This document shows, one piece after another, positions 37,096-50,959 of a DNA stretch of 64,000 nt. Source of the stretch: Bursaphelenchus xylophilus (lineage: Eukaryota; Nematoda; Chromadorea; Rhabditida; Aphelenchoididae). The DNA lies in assembly GCA_904066235.2 (NCBI GenBank), contig CAJFCV020000006.1:620001-684000 (forward strand), given 5' to 3'. The notes beneath the pieces are model-generated. The model worked only from the letters and a program-made list of their open reading frames with translations. It was not told the origin of the DNA and did not search any database. The translations under genes and the position numbers were made by a program. Position 1 is the first letter of the stretch. Each line of letters begins with the position of its first letter.

Positions 37096-37305
37096 ATGAC
37101 AAATGCTGACAACCAACCGGTTCCTTTTTTCCCCCCGTCGTCATCCTTTCCGGGGGCCCCCACCGACGGCGCGCAGCAGCCGTATGACCTGTCAAGCCGC
37201 TGGAAAAAATGCAGGAGTTTGTCGATAAGCCGAAGGGAATCTTCTTTGGCGGGCTTAATCCACTTGTCAAGAGTCATTGTGTTCGATGGTGTTATGAGGT
37301 TATTG
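37096..37305 (+). pseudogene. unidentified proline-rich coding segment with a -1 frame break
   Basis: From an ATG in good context (AACCATGAC) the frame reads MTNADNQPVPFFPPSSSFPG and continues through QQPYDLSSRWKK to an A6 run at 37204-37209. After the run the coding-like frame is one base back: MQEFVDKPKGIFFGGLNPLV then KSHCVRWCYEVIG, ending at a good GTGAGA donor (37306). The two halves look like one protein interrupted by a single-base deficit in the homopolymer. I do not recognise the product. Options are a sequence error in the A run, a frame-shifted pseudogene or first exon, or a -1 frameshift. No downstream exon was confidently found. Confidence 0.3.
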
Positions 37306-38434
37306 GTGAGAGGAGGGTGGAAATCCTCTGTTTTTGAGGGTTTAATGCGTGTTTGGCGGGGCTGTAAATCGCTTAAGAAGTGTTTTTATGGATTTTGAGG
37401 CATTTCAATTATCTTTAATTTATGCAAATTTTGTATGACTTTTGGCAAATTTTGAAATTTGAATAATTTGGTTATGCCGTGTAGTGTCTGGTAAAGACGT
37501 TACAGGTATTTTTTGTCGTCTATTTTACGCTTTACGTCGTTTTTAGAAAGTTTTGAGACTTTTAATCCGTTTTTGGGTCCCATTTTAAAGTTATCATATC
37601 TCGATGATTATTGATGTTATGGATCCACCTTCAAACACATTTTTATTGATTCTGTGCGTAGTTTTACAGATGACATACATTTTGTTTTAATCTTTTTATC
37701 TGCTTCCTTAAAATCCATGTTATCCATGGCCTTGGTTAATAAGCCGACTCTCCAAATTCATAATTTTAAGGCGTGTTTTCGGAGGTTTCGGTTACTCCGG
37801 AATTTTCGAAAAGCCTTCTGTTGCCAAGTAGTATCCATAATGAAATTAGTCGAGCAGCGTTTTCGTCTTTTTTCAGCGAAATTTTAATGAAATTTTTTTC
37901 GGAATAATTAGGCCGGATTTGATTGGAAATAGAGCCGCTGTGGTCTTTAGTGATGTGCTACGGATTTTTAATACAGATTTAAAATACACACGCCGTATTT
38001 TGCAACGTTTGCAAGACATTTCTGAGCTGATTTTTGATAGAATTATGCGTTTTTTAAATACTTTTTCCAAAATTTTTATTTTTTTGTCTACTACAATAAG
38101 AAACTGATATTTCCCCTTTGACGGCTCCGTCCCGAATTTGTTCTTTGGCCGATCTGTTCCGTATATCCTTGTCTATCCGGAAAGACAAACTTTGGCGAAA
38201 CCCCGCACGCCCGTAGGGCCTTAGCGCCCAATTAACGCCGCTATTCAGAAATTCCGGCGACCAAATTTTTTATGTACCCCAAAAAACATATTTTTTCGGA
38301 GTCCGATTTGTGTGATCATGCATGTCGAGAGTGTGATTAATGTGGGCGAAGGAAGAGAGCGGGGGGATCCGAAAAGGGAAGGCGAGGAGGGCGAGCAGCC
38401 AATCCGCGAAAGGGCCGGCAAAGTTGGAAGCCTT

Positions 38435-38463
38435 GGGAAAATGGGGAGAAGTAGGGACGGGGG
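38435..38463 (+). other. canonical G-quadruplex motif
   Basis: GGG-5-GGGG-7-GGG-2-GGGGG with all loops of seven bases or fewer. Two further G5 runs follow at 38472-38483. The surrounding 38340-38510 is strongly purine- and G-rich, unlike its neighbours. Confidence 0.7.
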
Positions 38464-39510
38464 CATAAAGCGGGGGACGGGGGCACAAGAGAGGAGGGGG
38501 GTCCGAGATTTGCCCCGCCTATATTTGGAGTTGTGGGGTTTAGAGAGCTTAGAGCCGACTCATGGGACTTGATTCGAACGTGAGAAATCAGCAAAAATGA
38601 AGGCAAAATACGCATCTTTGCAGAAGCCGACATATAAAACATTGTGGGTTCCGGGGTTGTTTTATTCAAATCTCGAGTTTTGACATCTGCATTGTACACC
38701 AAAAATATTTGTTTTTAATTTGGTTCATAAAACTTTAAGGCTATTTTTTTGATTTACGAAAAAATCAGAGCAAATTCAGAACAGTGTAAATTATTTTTTA
38801 TGCATTAAAAAAATGTTAATTACTTGTAATTTACAAATTATTTTTGATTTTTCTCACCTTATTTTCGGATAAAATCTCTCCAGACTAACTCCCACAAAGA
38901 AAACAAATTTTGATTTCGTCTTTTTGCCCTTCTTCTATAGGATCCAAACACGCTAATCAACTCAATATTCTACTTCCGCTATCTGCCGTCAGTTGAAATT
39001 TGCACTTTTCCGCCTACCGTAGCCCAAAATCCCATAATAATTTTTTACGACCGCCGGCTTCCGAAAACTCCCCCACCTCGTTTTCCCAGCGTCAACAAGC
39101 TGTAGATAAAGCGAGTCTCGATCTTGCTCCGGAACAATGGTTATAAGATCAAGCCCAAAGATTTATGGTATCCGTTGGATTACTTGTTGCTAGAAGTTAG
39201 AAATCCCGGTTGGATATGAATTTTGAAAGTCAATGCGGGGTTGTAGGTGAGGCTAGCGGATAGTGAGGGTCAGAAAAACGAGGTTTTTCGGGTTAAAATT
39301 GGGGAAAACCCGGGTTCTCCGGCTGCAGAGACGTTTTATAGACCTGAATTTTTTTTTGACAAACAACTTGTGGTATTTTAAAGGACATGTCTGATTTTAG
39401 ATTTTCAGAGGAAAGCAATAATTCAAATTTTTTCAAAAAGAACAAAAAATTCCCCGGTCTTTCATTTTTACCCCCACTTTTCACCATCTGTTAAGCAAAA
39501 CTTTTTTAGT

Positions 39511-39544
39511 CCCCCCTTACCCAAGCCTCCCCGAAAATCCCCCC
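39511..39544 (-). other. canonical G-quadruplex motif on the minus strand
   Basis: The plus strand reads CCCCCC-TTA-CCC-6-CCCC-6-CCCCCC, so the minus strand has four G runs with loops of 6, 6 and 3. It heads a C-rich region (39500-39750). Confidence 0.7.
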
Positions 39545-42500
39545 TTTCTCTTCCAATCTGCCCCATATTCCACCGTATGCCCCGTTGCCTTCCCCACTCT
39601 TGAACTCCGCCCCAAAAAAACGGCCGGGGCCTCCTGTTGCGTCCCCTCCGCTCTGTCGCGGTCTCGCCCACTCTCCTCTTGCCGCGCGCTCTCTCGCCGC
39701 TTTTGCCGTGTTGCGGCGAGGCCCCGCCCCCTTTCGCGGCGCCATTCAAGGGAGGCCTTCGGGGAAGCGTTGGGGGGACTTTTTTGGGATCTTTTTTCCT
39801 TCTCCACTCTCGATGTGAATAGCTTTAACAATTGGGGCTCACAATGACATATTATACTAGACTTTGGAGCCCTTTGCTCGACGAAACTGAATGGGTGCGG
39901 GCGCGGGGAGAGCCCGATTCCGCTTCGTTCTTTGTTTCAATTGTTGGTCGATTAATTTCCGTTGTTGTTGCGACAAGATTATGGGGTGTTGCGGCTCATA
40001 GATTACTGGAATTTGTTTATTTACCAATTCTCGCGGATTAGGGGTTGCAAAACAGAGATTCCAAGAAGGATTTACGGGAACGGATAAGGTTTGAAACCTT
40101 GGGGGCAGCGGATAAACATGTTTTCAAAATGAGTTCCATGCAGCTTTTTAGGCGGCTAAGCGCGAAGATTTCTAATTCTATCCCAAATTTTGGTGTTTTT
40201 TAAAGATCTTCGTGAAAACGACACGTATGACGGAGATTTACGGATACAAAATTGTTTCGAAATTGTTGACGCTGCCCTGAAGTTTCAGCATCAACTCTAA
40301 GGGGTTTAGGATTATCCTTCTCTTTTATTTTATAAGCATTTTTGCCAAAATTTCCCAATTTTTCTCCGTTTTTTGCTAAAAAACCGCAATTTTACCTGAA
40401 TCGTAACTGAAATATGAACGTTTTAAGACACCACTTAGATTGTCAACTGCATATACGTTCGTCCCGATTATTTCTCTCACTCTTAGCTAATTGTATTCTA
40501 CAATTTTTACCTCAAAACCCCCATTTTCATCACCTTGTCGGGTTTTTCTCATCATAACTTTGAATCCTTGTGACAGAACTTTCTTAATCCCCTCGTACAG
40601 TCTTCTGACACCTCTCTTGATATGTGTATAGTGAAATTTCTGCTTTTACTGCATTGTAAAATAAAATATTTTTGAACTTAAAATTTTCTCTTGAAAAGCG
40701 GAATTTTTTTTGGTAATAGGGGAAAAAGGGGGTGTTATTGTAAATTATCTTTGTTAAAAATGTTGTGTATGCCGGTAGAATGGCTCAGAGTGTCATAGCA
40801 AGAATTTATGCAAAGTGAAATTGTGATTTTTTGAGGAAATTTCAGTTTTTTTGGGGATTTTGATGATTTTGAAAGACTATCTTGAAGGCTTCTTTTCATT
40901 AACTTACTTGTAATTTAGAAATTTAGAATGTAGTTTATAGGATATTTTGTGACTTACACTTACCACAATTGCTAAAAAAATCGAAATTTACCCCAATTTA
41001 CATCCCTTCCGCACTCTTACATTTAACCCCTGCAGGCCCTTAAAATAATATTTGTACCCGAAATTTGAGCCACACGTCGAATTGTTTCGTAGCCGGTGTA
41101 ACGCGGCGCTGCATACCGCTACAAGTCTTAAGTGCGGTACAATTGCACATATGGCGGCGAGTTTTTTTTTCAATTTGTAGCAGTAATAAGTTGAACCCAA
41201 TGGACCCGGGTAAATTGGCGAATTTTGCGAAATTGCAACGAATTTTTGTGTTGAGTTGTATTATAAATTACTGTGAAAGAAATTTGAAATGTTTATGACG
41301 TTTTTTGCTATCCGAAAAACTATCTCTTCTATCGAGATTTTTATACAAAAGTCATCAAAAATTTTGGGTTTTTACCAAAAAAAGAGCAAAAATATTGTGA
41401 AACAGTAATAGTGATGACCATAAAAACTGTAAAAATTAATTTTCAGAACACCCTTGGTAATCTACACCAATTTTTTTATATTTTTTTGGAATTATCAAAA
41501 ATTTGCATATTCAAATTTTATGCAAATTTTTTCTTGGAATATTATTGTTGACATCGGGAGGGCTAAAAATACCGTACGCTTGCTTTCGCTTTCGTTTATC
41601 TCCTTATGGCGAGCTTAATGCGCGGTATCGGCTTAAAAACATTTATAAAATTAGATGACAAATTGGGAAATTAGATTAAATGAGCTTGTTCTTTTGTGCG
41701 GAAAGTAAAATATGGCGTATTATTTTTCCTTCTTAAATTACTTGAATTTCTTCACACGACTTATTTTGGCTAATTACTCAATTCGATTTTATTTTAATTT
41801 TTGATTTTTTCATTATTTTAAAAGTTTTGAAATTCTTAATTTTAATCAATTTCATATTTGAATTTATTACAGTACAGAGAATGTAGAGCAAAGTGTCGCC
41901 TGAATTACGCAACTTTTTCGCAAAACAAGCGGCGTTGAATGTCATTTCTCAGTGTAAGTCATAACTGGCCTTTTGTGCGGCGCTCTTATGACTCCTTATA
42001 AGGGCTTTTGCTACAAAAAGTCAACATTGTGAACAGTTGGCAGCGCTGTAATTGTTTTTTAAATGTCTTTTTTGATGATTTTATCGATTTTTTTTTTGAT
42101 GAAATACGATTTTAAATTATTAATATGATTTTTAAATTTTTGGAAAAATTTTTGCGTTATGTAGAATTATTGCGTTGTAACAAAACTAGCATGTTTTCAC
42201 ATTAATTTGTTCATATTTTTTGACTTTTAAAATACGGTTTTTCCGAACATTCAAAAATTTGCGTTTTATGAAATTTCCGCGTTATGTAGAGTCGTCATGA
42301 TTTACTGACCGTACCAAACATTCAGGTTAGATCTCATAACAACATATTTCGGTAATATTTCCTATTTTCCCAATTAATTTGCTGAAAATTTGCATAAATC
42401 ATAATTTTTTGAATATGCAAATTTCTCAAATTTCCAAAAAATATTTTAGACTTCCTACATCCCTAGCCATTTTCCACCTCCCCGGCTACAATACGCTCTG

Positions 42501-45500
42501 CCGTTACACGCGTAGTCGTTATAAATTCGCAAAAAACGGCCCTTCGACCCGTGCGCTCACTGATTGGCTGCGGGCTCCCGAGGCCCTCCGAGAGCCCCAA
42601 ATTTCCTCGAGGCACTGCGTTTTTAGTTATAAAATGTAACTGTCCGTTTCCGAAAGAGCAGTAATTTGGTCGGAATTCGCTTGGTTTGCGGTGATTTTTC
42701 GGCCTCTGACATTTCGATAATCCAAATGACAATTGATGATGAAATTTTAGGAAAACCCATTTTACAGGATAATATTTTCCCAAGTTTGTCAACTTTTTTG
42801 AATAGAACAAGACTCTGACTACACTTGACATTCATTTTTAAGCGTCTGTGAAGTTGTTTTATCATCCGTTTTTGGCGTTTTTATGAAAATGTTCCCATTT
42901 TTTAAGACTTTCCCTCAAGATTTGTATTTTTACACTATTTGAAGGTTTAAAGTGGCATTCCGCTATATTGACTGGCACTCGTGATTGCCGTAGTTGACAG
43001 TGAGTTACAAAGCTTACCCGTTTCACAAGATTCTAGCAGAAAAATTTTGATTTTAACGCAAAGATCTCGATTTTTGACCATTTTCTGCAAAAAATCGGGT
43101 AACTAGTAGAATAAATTGTCTTATAAATTGTCCTCAGCCTTATATTGAGGCCTGTTATATATTGTTCAATAAGGAATTGCTACTAAAAAGGAATATTTTA
43201 TCATTTTATTCGCATTTTTCTCCATTTTTTCGAAAATTTCCCCAAAAAATTTCAAAAATCTTAATTTTTTGTCCAAAAAATCCATTGGAAATGCTTACAT
43301 TTCTCTCCTGTATCCCTATTCTACTCCGTTTATAGTTTTCCGCGGGCAGTTTTGTCTCCAAAATGTCGAGAGTTTCTAATTTTAATCATCTTTCTGTACT
43401 GTACTCTACTCTGTTAAGTGGTTGCACAATTTTCGACAGTAGTTTGATCACAAAACCGTTTTTTCTTACAATTCTATTTACTTTGTGTGCAGAGTACAAT
43501 TTAAATGAGTTGTAAATATTGAATAAGTTGTAAATGCACCGGTTTAAGGGCTAGGTCAAGTGTTTCTTTCAGAGAAAAGATATGCTTTTAGAAGGTAAAA
43601 TCCGAAATTTGTTTTACTGGTTGACTAATTATTTTGTTGAAAGATATTTCTTTGATAACTACATGGACTTTTTTGATATTTTTACCGGGTTTTTTTCGAA
43701 CAAAATTTGCGGTAAAGTTTTTTTTTCGACCTAGACTTTTTTTTATCATATCTCGGCAGCTGCTAAATCTTTCCGACTAAGATTTTCAGCAATTGATCCG
43801 TGCTCTCCGTAGATCATACCTCCTAAAATTCATTCAATTTTTTTGGGATACTTCTTGAGCTACGATCTTTTTTTTTTAAATTCCCCAAATTCTCAGCTAT
43901 TCACTGCTAAATATATAAAAATCGTTCGCTATATACATTTCTCATCGTGTACAACTTTACTCTGTTAACGCAAACTCCCCGAAATGCCGTTGCCGTGCGA
44001 TTTCAGCCGCTTTTTCTCCGGAGAAGTCGTCACTCCTCCGATAATTTACGATTTCCGTTCATATATTTGTAATCCAAGTTTTCGGTTAAGTTTTGTGGCC
44101 TAATCTCGGCCAAAGATTTCAATATCAGCTCCTTTTCCGTGCTAATCCCTCGCCCATTATCCATGTTCGCATCTTTATGTTAATTCGGCCCGTTGGGGAG
44201 AGAATTTAATAAGTTTTTGTTGCAGAAAGTGACGAGAACACAGTGGCAGGGGTCTCAGTTCGGGGAGGCATTTGGGCCTAATCGTATCGCAACCTTGTCC
44301 CGGCCGGAAGACACCACAAAGGCCACTGTAAGCGCCGTGTATATAAGGCTCATACAATAGCGGACCAGACAGGAGAGTTGTGGATTTGTTGGCCACCGGA
44401 ATCAACATCAGTTATGTAGTACGGTTGGTGAAATAGTGTGCGACAAATGCATTGTAATGGTCAATCTTTTCTTGTGAGTTTCAGGTTTTGGCCTAAGGCA
44501 GTAGACAGCAAATTTCGACGAAGAAATGTTGACCTAACTTGGCACAAACTGCGACTATGATTTTTTCAGAAAATTCTGATATTTTCAATTCTAGATTTTC
44601 GGAAAATCCCGAGGTTTTTAGCTCGAAAGTTGGCAAAAATTATATTTTTTTAGCGATAGAACCGTTGCAAATCAATTAGTGTTCTGTCTTCTTGCGCGGT
44701 GATGAACATTTTTACTTAAATCCAATTTTTTCACAAAAATCTCGCCAATATCTGGTCAGGAAATAATTTTTAACCGCTCCCCTCACTCTCCATGCTCTCT
44801 CGGCTCGTTGAATGTTACGACTGCCTCTGTAGAGCGCTAGCCAAGATTTGCAGCTATAGATACGCTGGCTAGGCACAGCAAACGAGCGAAATTTGAGGAT
44901 GAGATCTTCTTTTGGGCACTTCTTTCGTTGACCAACAACCTGAAAGGCTCTGAAAGTGACACTCTTCGATTTTGCTCCAGTTTTGACGGTTTTTTTTGTA
45001 CAAGCTACATATAAAATTTCTGCAAAATTTAGCCTGAACTTAGCATCTAGAATGTCGCCGTAAATTTTTTGAATTTTCGCGGTTTTTGCCCTAAAAACCT
45101 TGATGATTTCTGTGAATTTTGAGTCAAAAATCTTGAGTTTGTCTTTGGAAATCTTGGTCTTGCTTTGTGCCAAGTTCTATCAACGTCTAAGTTATTTACT
45201 TTCACATTTTTTTGTTATTTTCCAACACTTTTAATCAATTTTCACCGTAATTTTCGCAAATGACAAATACGTCATTTTTTGGATTTTTCATCATAAAACT
45301 CTCTACTTTCTAGTGCCGAGACTCAAGCCTGAACCCGAAAGAGTCCGTATTTCATGGTGTTTCGAATGCCCTGATCTCTGGCGGGCTTCGCATTTCAGCG
45401 GCCGCAGACTTCCGGCTCTCAAAACAAATTGAAAAGGAACTCTTCCACGGATTTCCCGAAGAAACCCAAGCATTTGAAGAGATATTTTAGTGCTTTCTAT

Positions 45501-45789
45501 TACGTACTGTTGCGTCAGACCGCTACAAACTCCTGTTTCAATCCAAATTTTTCGCCCGCCTTTCTCCACTTCTTTTTTAAGGAATTTTGGTTGATGAAAT
45601 AACGGATATTTCAGCGTGCAAATCTCTCGGTTCGGCACGAGATGGATTTCTGGATGGGTGGGAGATGAAAGACCTTTTAATTTACATCTTTTCTGGAGAA
45701 ATTTTTGAATTCTCAAAAAAAAAATTCCTCTTTGTTCAAGGTTTTTTCCCTGTTTTTGCAAGCAATCTTCACCAGAAATAGGCCGCATA

Positions 45790-46042
45790 TTAATTCTCCT
45801 GAGATTTTAGCTTTTGCTTTGCAGGCGCAGCCGAGATATTCAATAGACTTTGCTGCAGAGAGAGTATGCGAAACCGGGAGGGCGAAGATGACGTGTTTTA
45901 TCCAAATTTCGACTTTAAAATTTCGGTTGTTTCTGCGAAGCGCAGGCTTGGAATCTCGCATATGCCGTAGAAAACGTTAATCTAAATTTTTGCCAAGATT
46001 CATCAAAATCTGAGCGTCGCACTTCGAGTACTTCCCTTGTAA
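45790..46042. mobile_element. family A related remnant
   Basis: Ends with AAAATCTGAGCGTCGCACTT and CGAGTACTTCCCTTGTAAG, the family A right terminus. It carries the variant core GCAGCCGAGATATTCAATAG and GAGAGAGTATGCG, which also occurs in the nnt-1 intron element near 57.27 kb. The left terminus was not found, so the true left limit is uncertain. Confidence 0.65.
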
Positions 46043-46898
46043 GGTTTGTTTTTGTTGTGGCTGATGTCATGGGGTTTCTTTTTTACATTAACGGCAGTTT
46101 TATATTTTTGAATCGAAATTTACACGATAAACTTTGCAATTTTTCAAAAAAAATCAATATTTTCAAAATTTTAGGGGTTTTCGTAAATTAATTTTTACAG
46201 TAAGACTGTAGATACTATCGACAAAACTTTTTGGTTTTTATATTGTTAATTCCATAAAATTAGCCCTGAACAACAATTATTTTAATTTAATCTTCTTTGT
46301 TGTTATTTTTCGACCATTTTTTCCAAGCTTACCAAAGCTTTCTGTCGACTTTTTTCCCGCACTTTTCAATTTCAAGCCCTCATCATCTAGGCTTTATGGC
46401 TTCTTCACAACTTTGTTCCGTCCTGCACTCTATACTCCAACCGTATCTTGTAGTTTGTCAATGGATAGCCGGTTAAACTTCCTTGAACTTCCGCCATCCA
46501 CAACATGACATGTGGTCGGAATGCTACCAAAATTGTGTGCGATATGTTGAGTATTTGTATGGTGCGCATTTGTATTTCTTTTCGTTTGAGATTTTTTCTC
46601 TCTGCGACGTAAATGAATTGGAAATGGAGTGAGTACGGTAGATGATGAGAAATTCGTATTTGGCGGAAAAAAGTGGAGAGTAAAAATAGGTAGTCTGAGG
46701 AGTTCTGAGAATATTCTTATGAGCTTATAGGTAGAGCAGGCAGAAATTGTCATCTCTGATTTGTTACTGTCGCTAGAGGTGACATTCTGGCTGGGCATAG
46801 TAAAGTTTCGGCTTGGATTTTACTGGTCGCTTTTTTGAAAAATTGTGATAAACTTTTTAGGTGAACTTTGTGGACATATCAAATGTTTGGCTCAACTA

Positions 46899-47049
46899 TC
46901 AGTCTGTCGGGAAAATAATGAGCACCTGTCGCATATAAAATCGCATCACCGCCGAGAAATGAATTATGTCGCGGCAAAATCATTTTTTTACTTCAGCGAC
47001 TGATCGGTGTTAGCAAAATTGTCCTCATTACTTTCAGGACAGACTAATA
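46899..47049. mobile_element. MITE, family C, 150 bp
   Basis: Left TCAGTCTGTCGGGAAAATAA and right TTTCAGGACAGACTAATAG, with the family core CATCACCGCCGAGAAATGAA and GTCGCGGCAAAATC. No coding capacity. Confidence 0.8.
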
Positions 47050-50000
47050 GTACCAAATTTTCCCCAAATTTTCTCTTTCCCTTCTAATCATTTTCCGCCG
47101 ACTCCCAACGCCTTCAACCTGTGACATTCTCTATGCAAATTAGTTTTGATATCCGTGCCCTCTCAATCTCCGCTAGCTCGGGGAGGGGGGATACATTTAA
47201 ATCCGATTATGCCTATAAGGTTTACACCGGAATGTAAACAAGTTTGGTTGCTCAATAATCACGTACCGGCTTACTGTAGGATGATCTATGTAAATTCTGG
47301 TAATCTCTAATGCTTGCCGTTTCAAATGCCCTCTGGCTCCGTGCCTTTGTCGAAGCGCTTGGGCATTTGGACCAAGTGCTTGGCCTTCGGATTAGTGTCC
47401 AGCTTATAGTTGAATTTAATTCTTCTCTCTCTATGTAAGGGTGTTACAATTTCGACTTGCGAATGTAGTTTGTACGCTTCTTGTTCGATACAAATAGTCA
47501 GGGCGCTTTGTGCCGATTGTTGTGGTGCTGTTTTTGAAGCTTAGACGAAATGCCAAGATTTCGCGCCGGGACCACAATTTTTTTGGTTTTGTTATTTGAA
47601 GATGTTTGTAGTTGGTAATAGATTGTTGTGAGACAATGATTGTTGTTGTAATGGATTTAGAAACGTCTCAAATGCCTTTTTGGACAATACGGAGGTCAGT
47701 CTACTGTTGCCAAGTTTTCCTGGTACGACCCAAACGAAATCGAGACAAAGATAAGGGTGGTTTGCATCAACACGTTGCCCAAATGGGTTTTAGTCATATC
47801 CGAAAAGTTCTCAGGAGTTATCTCGTAATTCCAAGTTTTCGTGGCGGGACCCAACTGCCTTTGAAAAACCCCGATTTACATAGTCAAATTTTGCGTGATT
47901 TTGCTCAGGGACTCCTTATATTGAATGCTTTACTGCACGGCCATTTTTTACTAGAAGAGAAGTTTTCGTGTCGAGACCAAAATCAAAATTAGAAACTTTT
48001 TTAATTTCGCCTTACAGTAACCCAGCAATTAAGAATACGCTTTGCCCACTAATCCCGCACACGTAAAACACTTGTCTAATCCAAATAGCTGTTATTTACA
48101 GCCCCAATTTCAATTAATTTCCCGAAAACATTTAAAGACTCTTCAGAAACCTTACAACTTTATTTGTAGTATCGCAAATAGTAACTCAACAGCCCTTTTG
48201 GGCAGCCGACCCTTGGGCGTTGGGCGGCTTCGCAGATAATCGTGTTTTGAAACCGCGCACAATGGAATGGCGTAAGCAGAGCGGGCGAAGGTGGCTTTGA
48301 AGTTCGACTGCACGGTGCAAATGATGCAACACACAAAGGCCCGAAGCCTTGCGGAATTTGAGGACTTTTGTAGACAATTACTGGTACTAATCGACTGTGA
48401 CGAAGGACTGGGTGCATATTACAGTAGGGTGAAGAATTTATGAGGAAGAGAATCCTTTTTTTGGAACTTGGCTTATAACAAAAAAATTTGGGTTTTATCC
48501 AAGGGGACCTTCTCTACTTTTCTCAAATTTTGCAACCCTCTTCTGCGAAGTTCGTTTTGTAATTCCAGAAGGTCTTAGCACTCGCTTTGCAGGGATACCC
48601 TAGATACTCAACGATCTTTGGGTAGGAGTTTTTCGGATATGCGTCCGAAAGAAACCAGTTTTTTGCCCATATTTCTCTATTTAGTTCATGAAAAAAAACA
48701 TAGAGTACTGTACACCCTACAAAAAATAGACACAATTTCCAAAATGTCAAGCGAAATGTCGTATTTTGCCTATGCTTTTCAAAATATTATTTTTGCAATC
48801 CCAACTTTCGAACCCTCTAAACTTTCGCAGTATTGTAGATCTAATCCTTCCTTCGTCACAAACAAAAGGAAATTTACCGTAGTCGGATACAAAATCTTCC
48901 TTTACCGGCTACATTTTACGGTTGTTCTCTAAAAAACACAAAGAAATTTTGTCAAAACATACTGTACGCAACAAGTTTTAGGGGCTTGTGATCATCAGTT
49001 TGTAAGGCGGTTAATTCTACTAAATTTTGGGTTTTGCTTTGTAAGTTCAACGCCTACTTATTCAACGAAATTTTGCGCCGATAGAATCGATGAAACTCCA
49101 GAGCACTTCCCACCAAAATCTGAAGAAAACATTGCTCCCGTGCCATTCGTTCTAACGCTCTACAAAAATCCTTATCTCCCCAAAGCCCCAACTCTTTCGT
49201 CAACATGTTTTGCGGATGCGGCTTATTCGGCGCTCCCGGTACTCTACTAATTTGCATTTTACGAACTGTATGTTTACAACGTCTTCCGCCCCGGCCTCAT
49301 AGGGCAATCGGCGTCGAGATGCGGGAGTTTCAGCGAATTTTTTCAATAAGCCGCTTGCTCGCAGCGGCATACGGTAGAATTAGCGGTGCAAGAAGAGTTT
49401 ATAAACAAGGGATCCCACAATTTTCTTTATTATTTTTGCTTTCCCCTTTTTCGTTGTGAGTTTCAAATACTTTCGAGCAAATTTAAGCCCATTTCATCGC
49501 GAATGCGTTGATTCGGAAAATTTTCCCCGTCTAGAATCAAAATTCAGAGGCCCTTGATTAGCATAATCCCAATTTTTGGCCTAATTATGCCAATTTTTTT
49601 CGAAATCAGCGCGCCAAAAAACTTGGCTGGAAGCTGGAAGGAATGGCGACACCCGCGCATTTCCATTCCCAAGCCCACAAAATTTTTTTGGGTCCACTTT
49701 TTCGGATTTTTTGTGCGAAATTTCGGTATTTCCAAGTCGGCTTACTTTCTCTCCTTTTTTTCCTGCCTTTCGTGGGCCAAGCATTGGGAAGAGTTCAAGG
49801 GTGGCAGTGAGAGAAAATCCCAACCATTTTAGAGATTCAAATAAGTAGGTGAGGATCGTATCTTCCCTGTTTTTTCGAGTCTTCTCCGAATTGTCATCAT
49901 TTTTGCCTAAACAGTATAAAATTATGGTTTTGACGTGCAATGGAGGAAAAGCACGGGCTAAAATTAATCTTGAGTGATCGCTCATAGCACTAGAAATAGC

Positions 50001-50959
50001 ATAAATTAAGAATATAAACGAGATGTTTACTAAAACAGCCGTTTTTACCTTACACTTGAGATCAGATCAATAATTCTTGAAATACCGATGTCCCATGCGT
50101 TTTTTCACCTAAGCTTTGCAAATTTTGAAGAAATAAGGCTGAATAACTCCTCTAAATAAACGTGCCACCAGAAGTGTTCAAAGATTCACTAAAATCTTTC
50201 TGTGACATCTTCTTTATTACCCATTTTTACCAGTTTTATGCAATTTCCTCAATTTTTTTGAATTTTTCTTTGATTTTGTGACTATCAGGCTGACGTTTTC
50301 GAAACTAAAAACAAATATTTTTAAGATAAATTTGAAAAAATCCAAGATTTTTTAATCTCAATTTTCCCCTTTTTCTCCAAAAATCCTTCTTCATTTGTCC
50401 CGTTAAAAAATCCCATGTTCCCTTTTGGTCACAGGTGGCCCCTCAACCCTCACCTTGTAAATTCTTTTTTGCCTTTATACCTTGAATTTTTGGCTAAACC
50501 TTCTCGGAAATCTCAATTTCTCTCGGCTTTTTGGGAAAGCCGTTGGAATAAACCTAATCCTCGGGAAATGTTTTTCTTCAAACTAGGCCTTCGGAAGAGT
50601 GGTTTTGGGATTTCCAAAAGTTTATAGGGGATTTGATTAATTTGAATGTTTGTTGTACTTGAATATGTTTGCTATTTTGGGATTTTTGTGGGATGTTTTT
50701 CTCCGAAAAAAGGATATTTTATGCATATTTAGCCTTTAGAGATGTTATTTATGATTGATTTTTTGATAATCATGCATATGGAAATTTTCGAAAATTTGCA
50801 TAATCTTGATAAATTTACCATTTTTATCATTTTTTATACTTGATTTTTTTGTAATATTTGCATATTCAAATTTTGAAATTTTTGTGAAATTATGTTTTTT
50901 CGAGTTGTACGCGATTTTCCAACTTAAATTTTTTAAAATTGACATTTTCAAACATTCAA

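Noticed and set aside
44712..45788. Minus-strand ORFs of 153 and 161 codons
   Set aside because: They overlap family A-related repeat sequence, have no recognisable domain and lack splice-consistent neighbours.
47612..47992. 126-codon plus-strand ORF
   Set aside because: No domain, no trans-splice or splice context, and AT-biased composition like the background.
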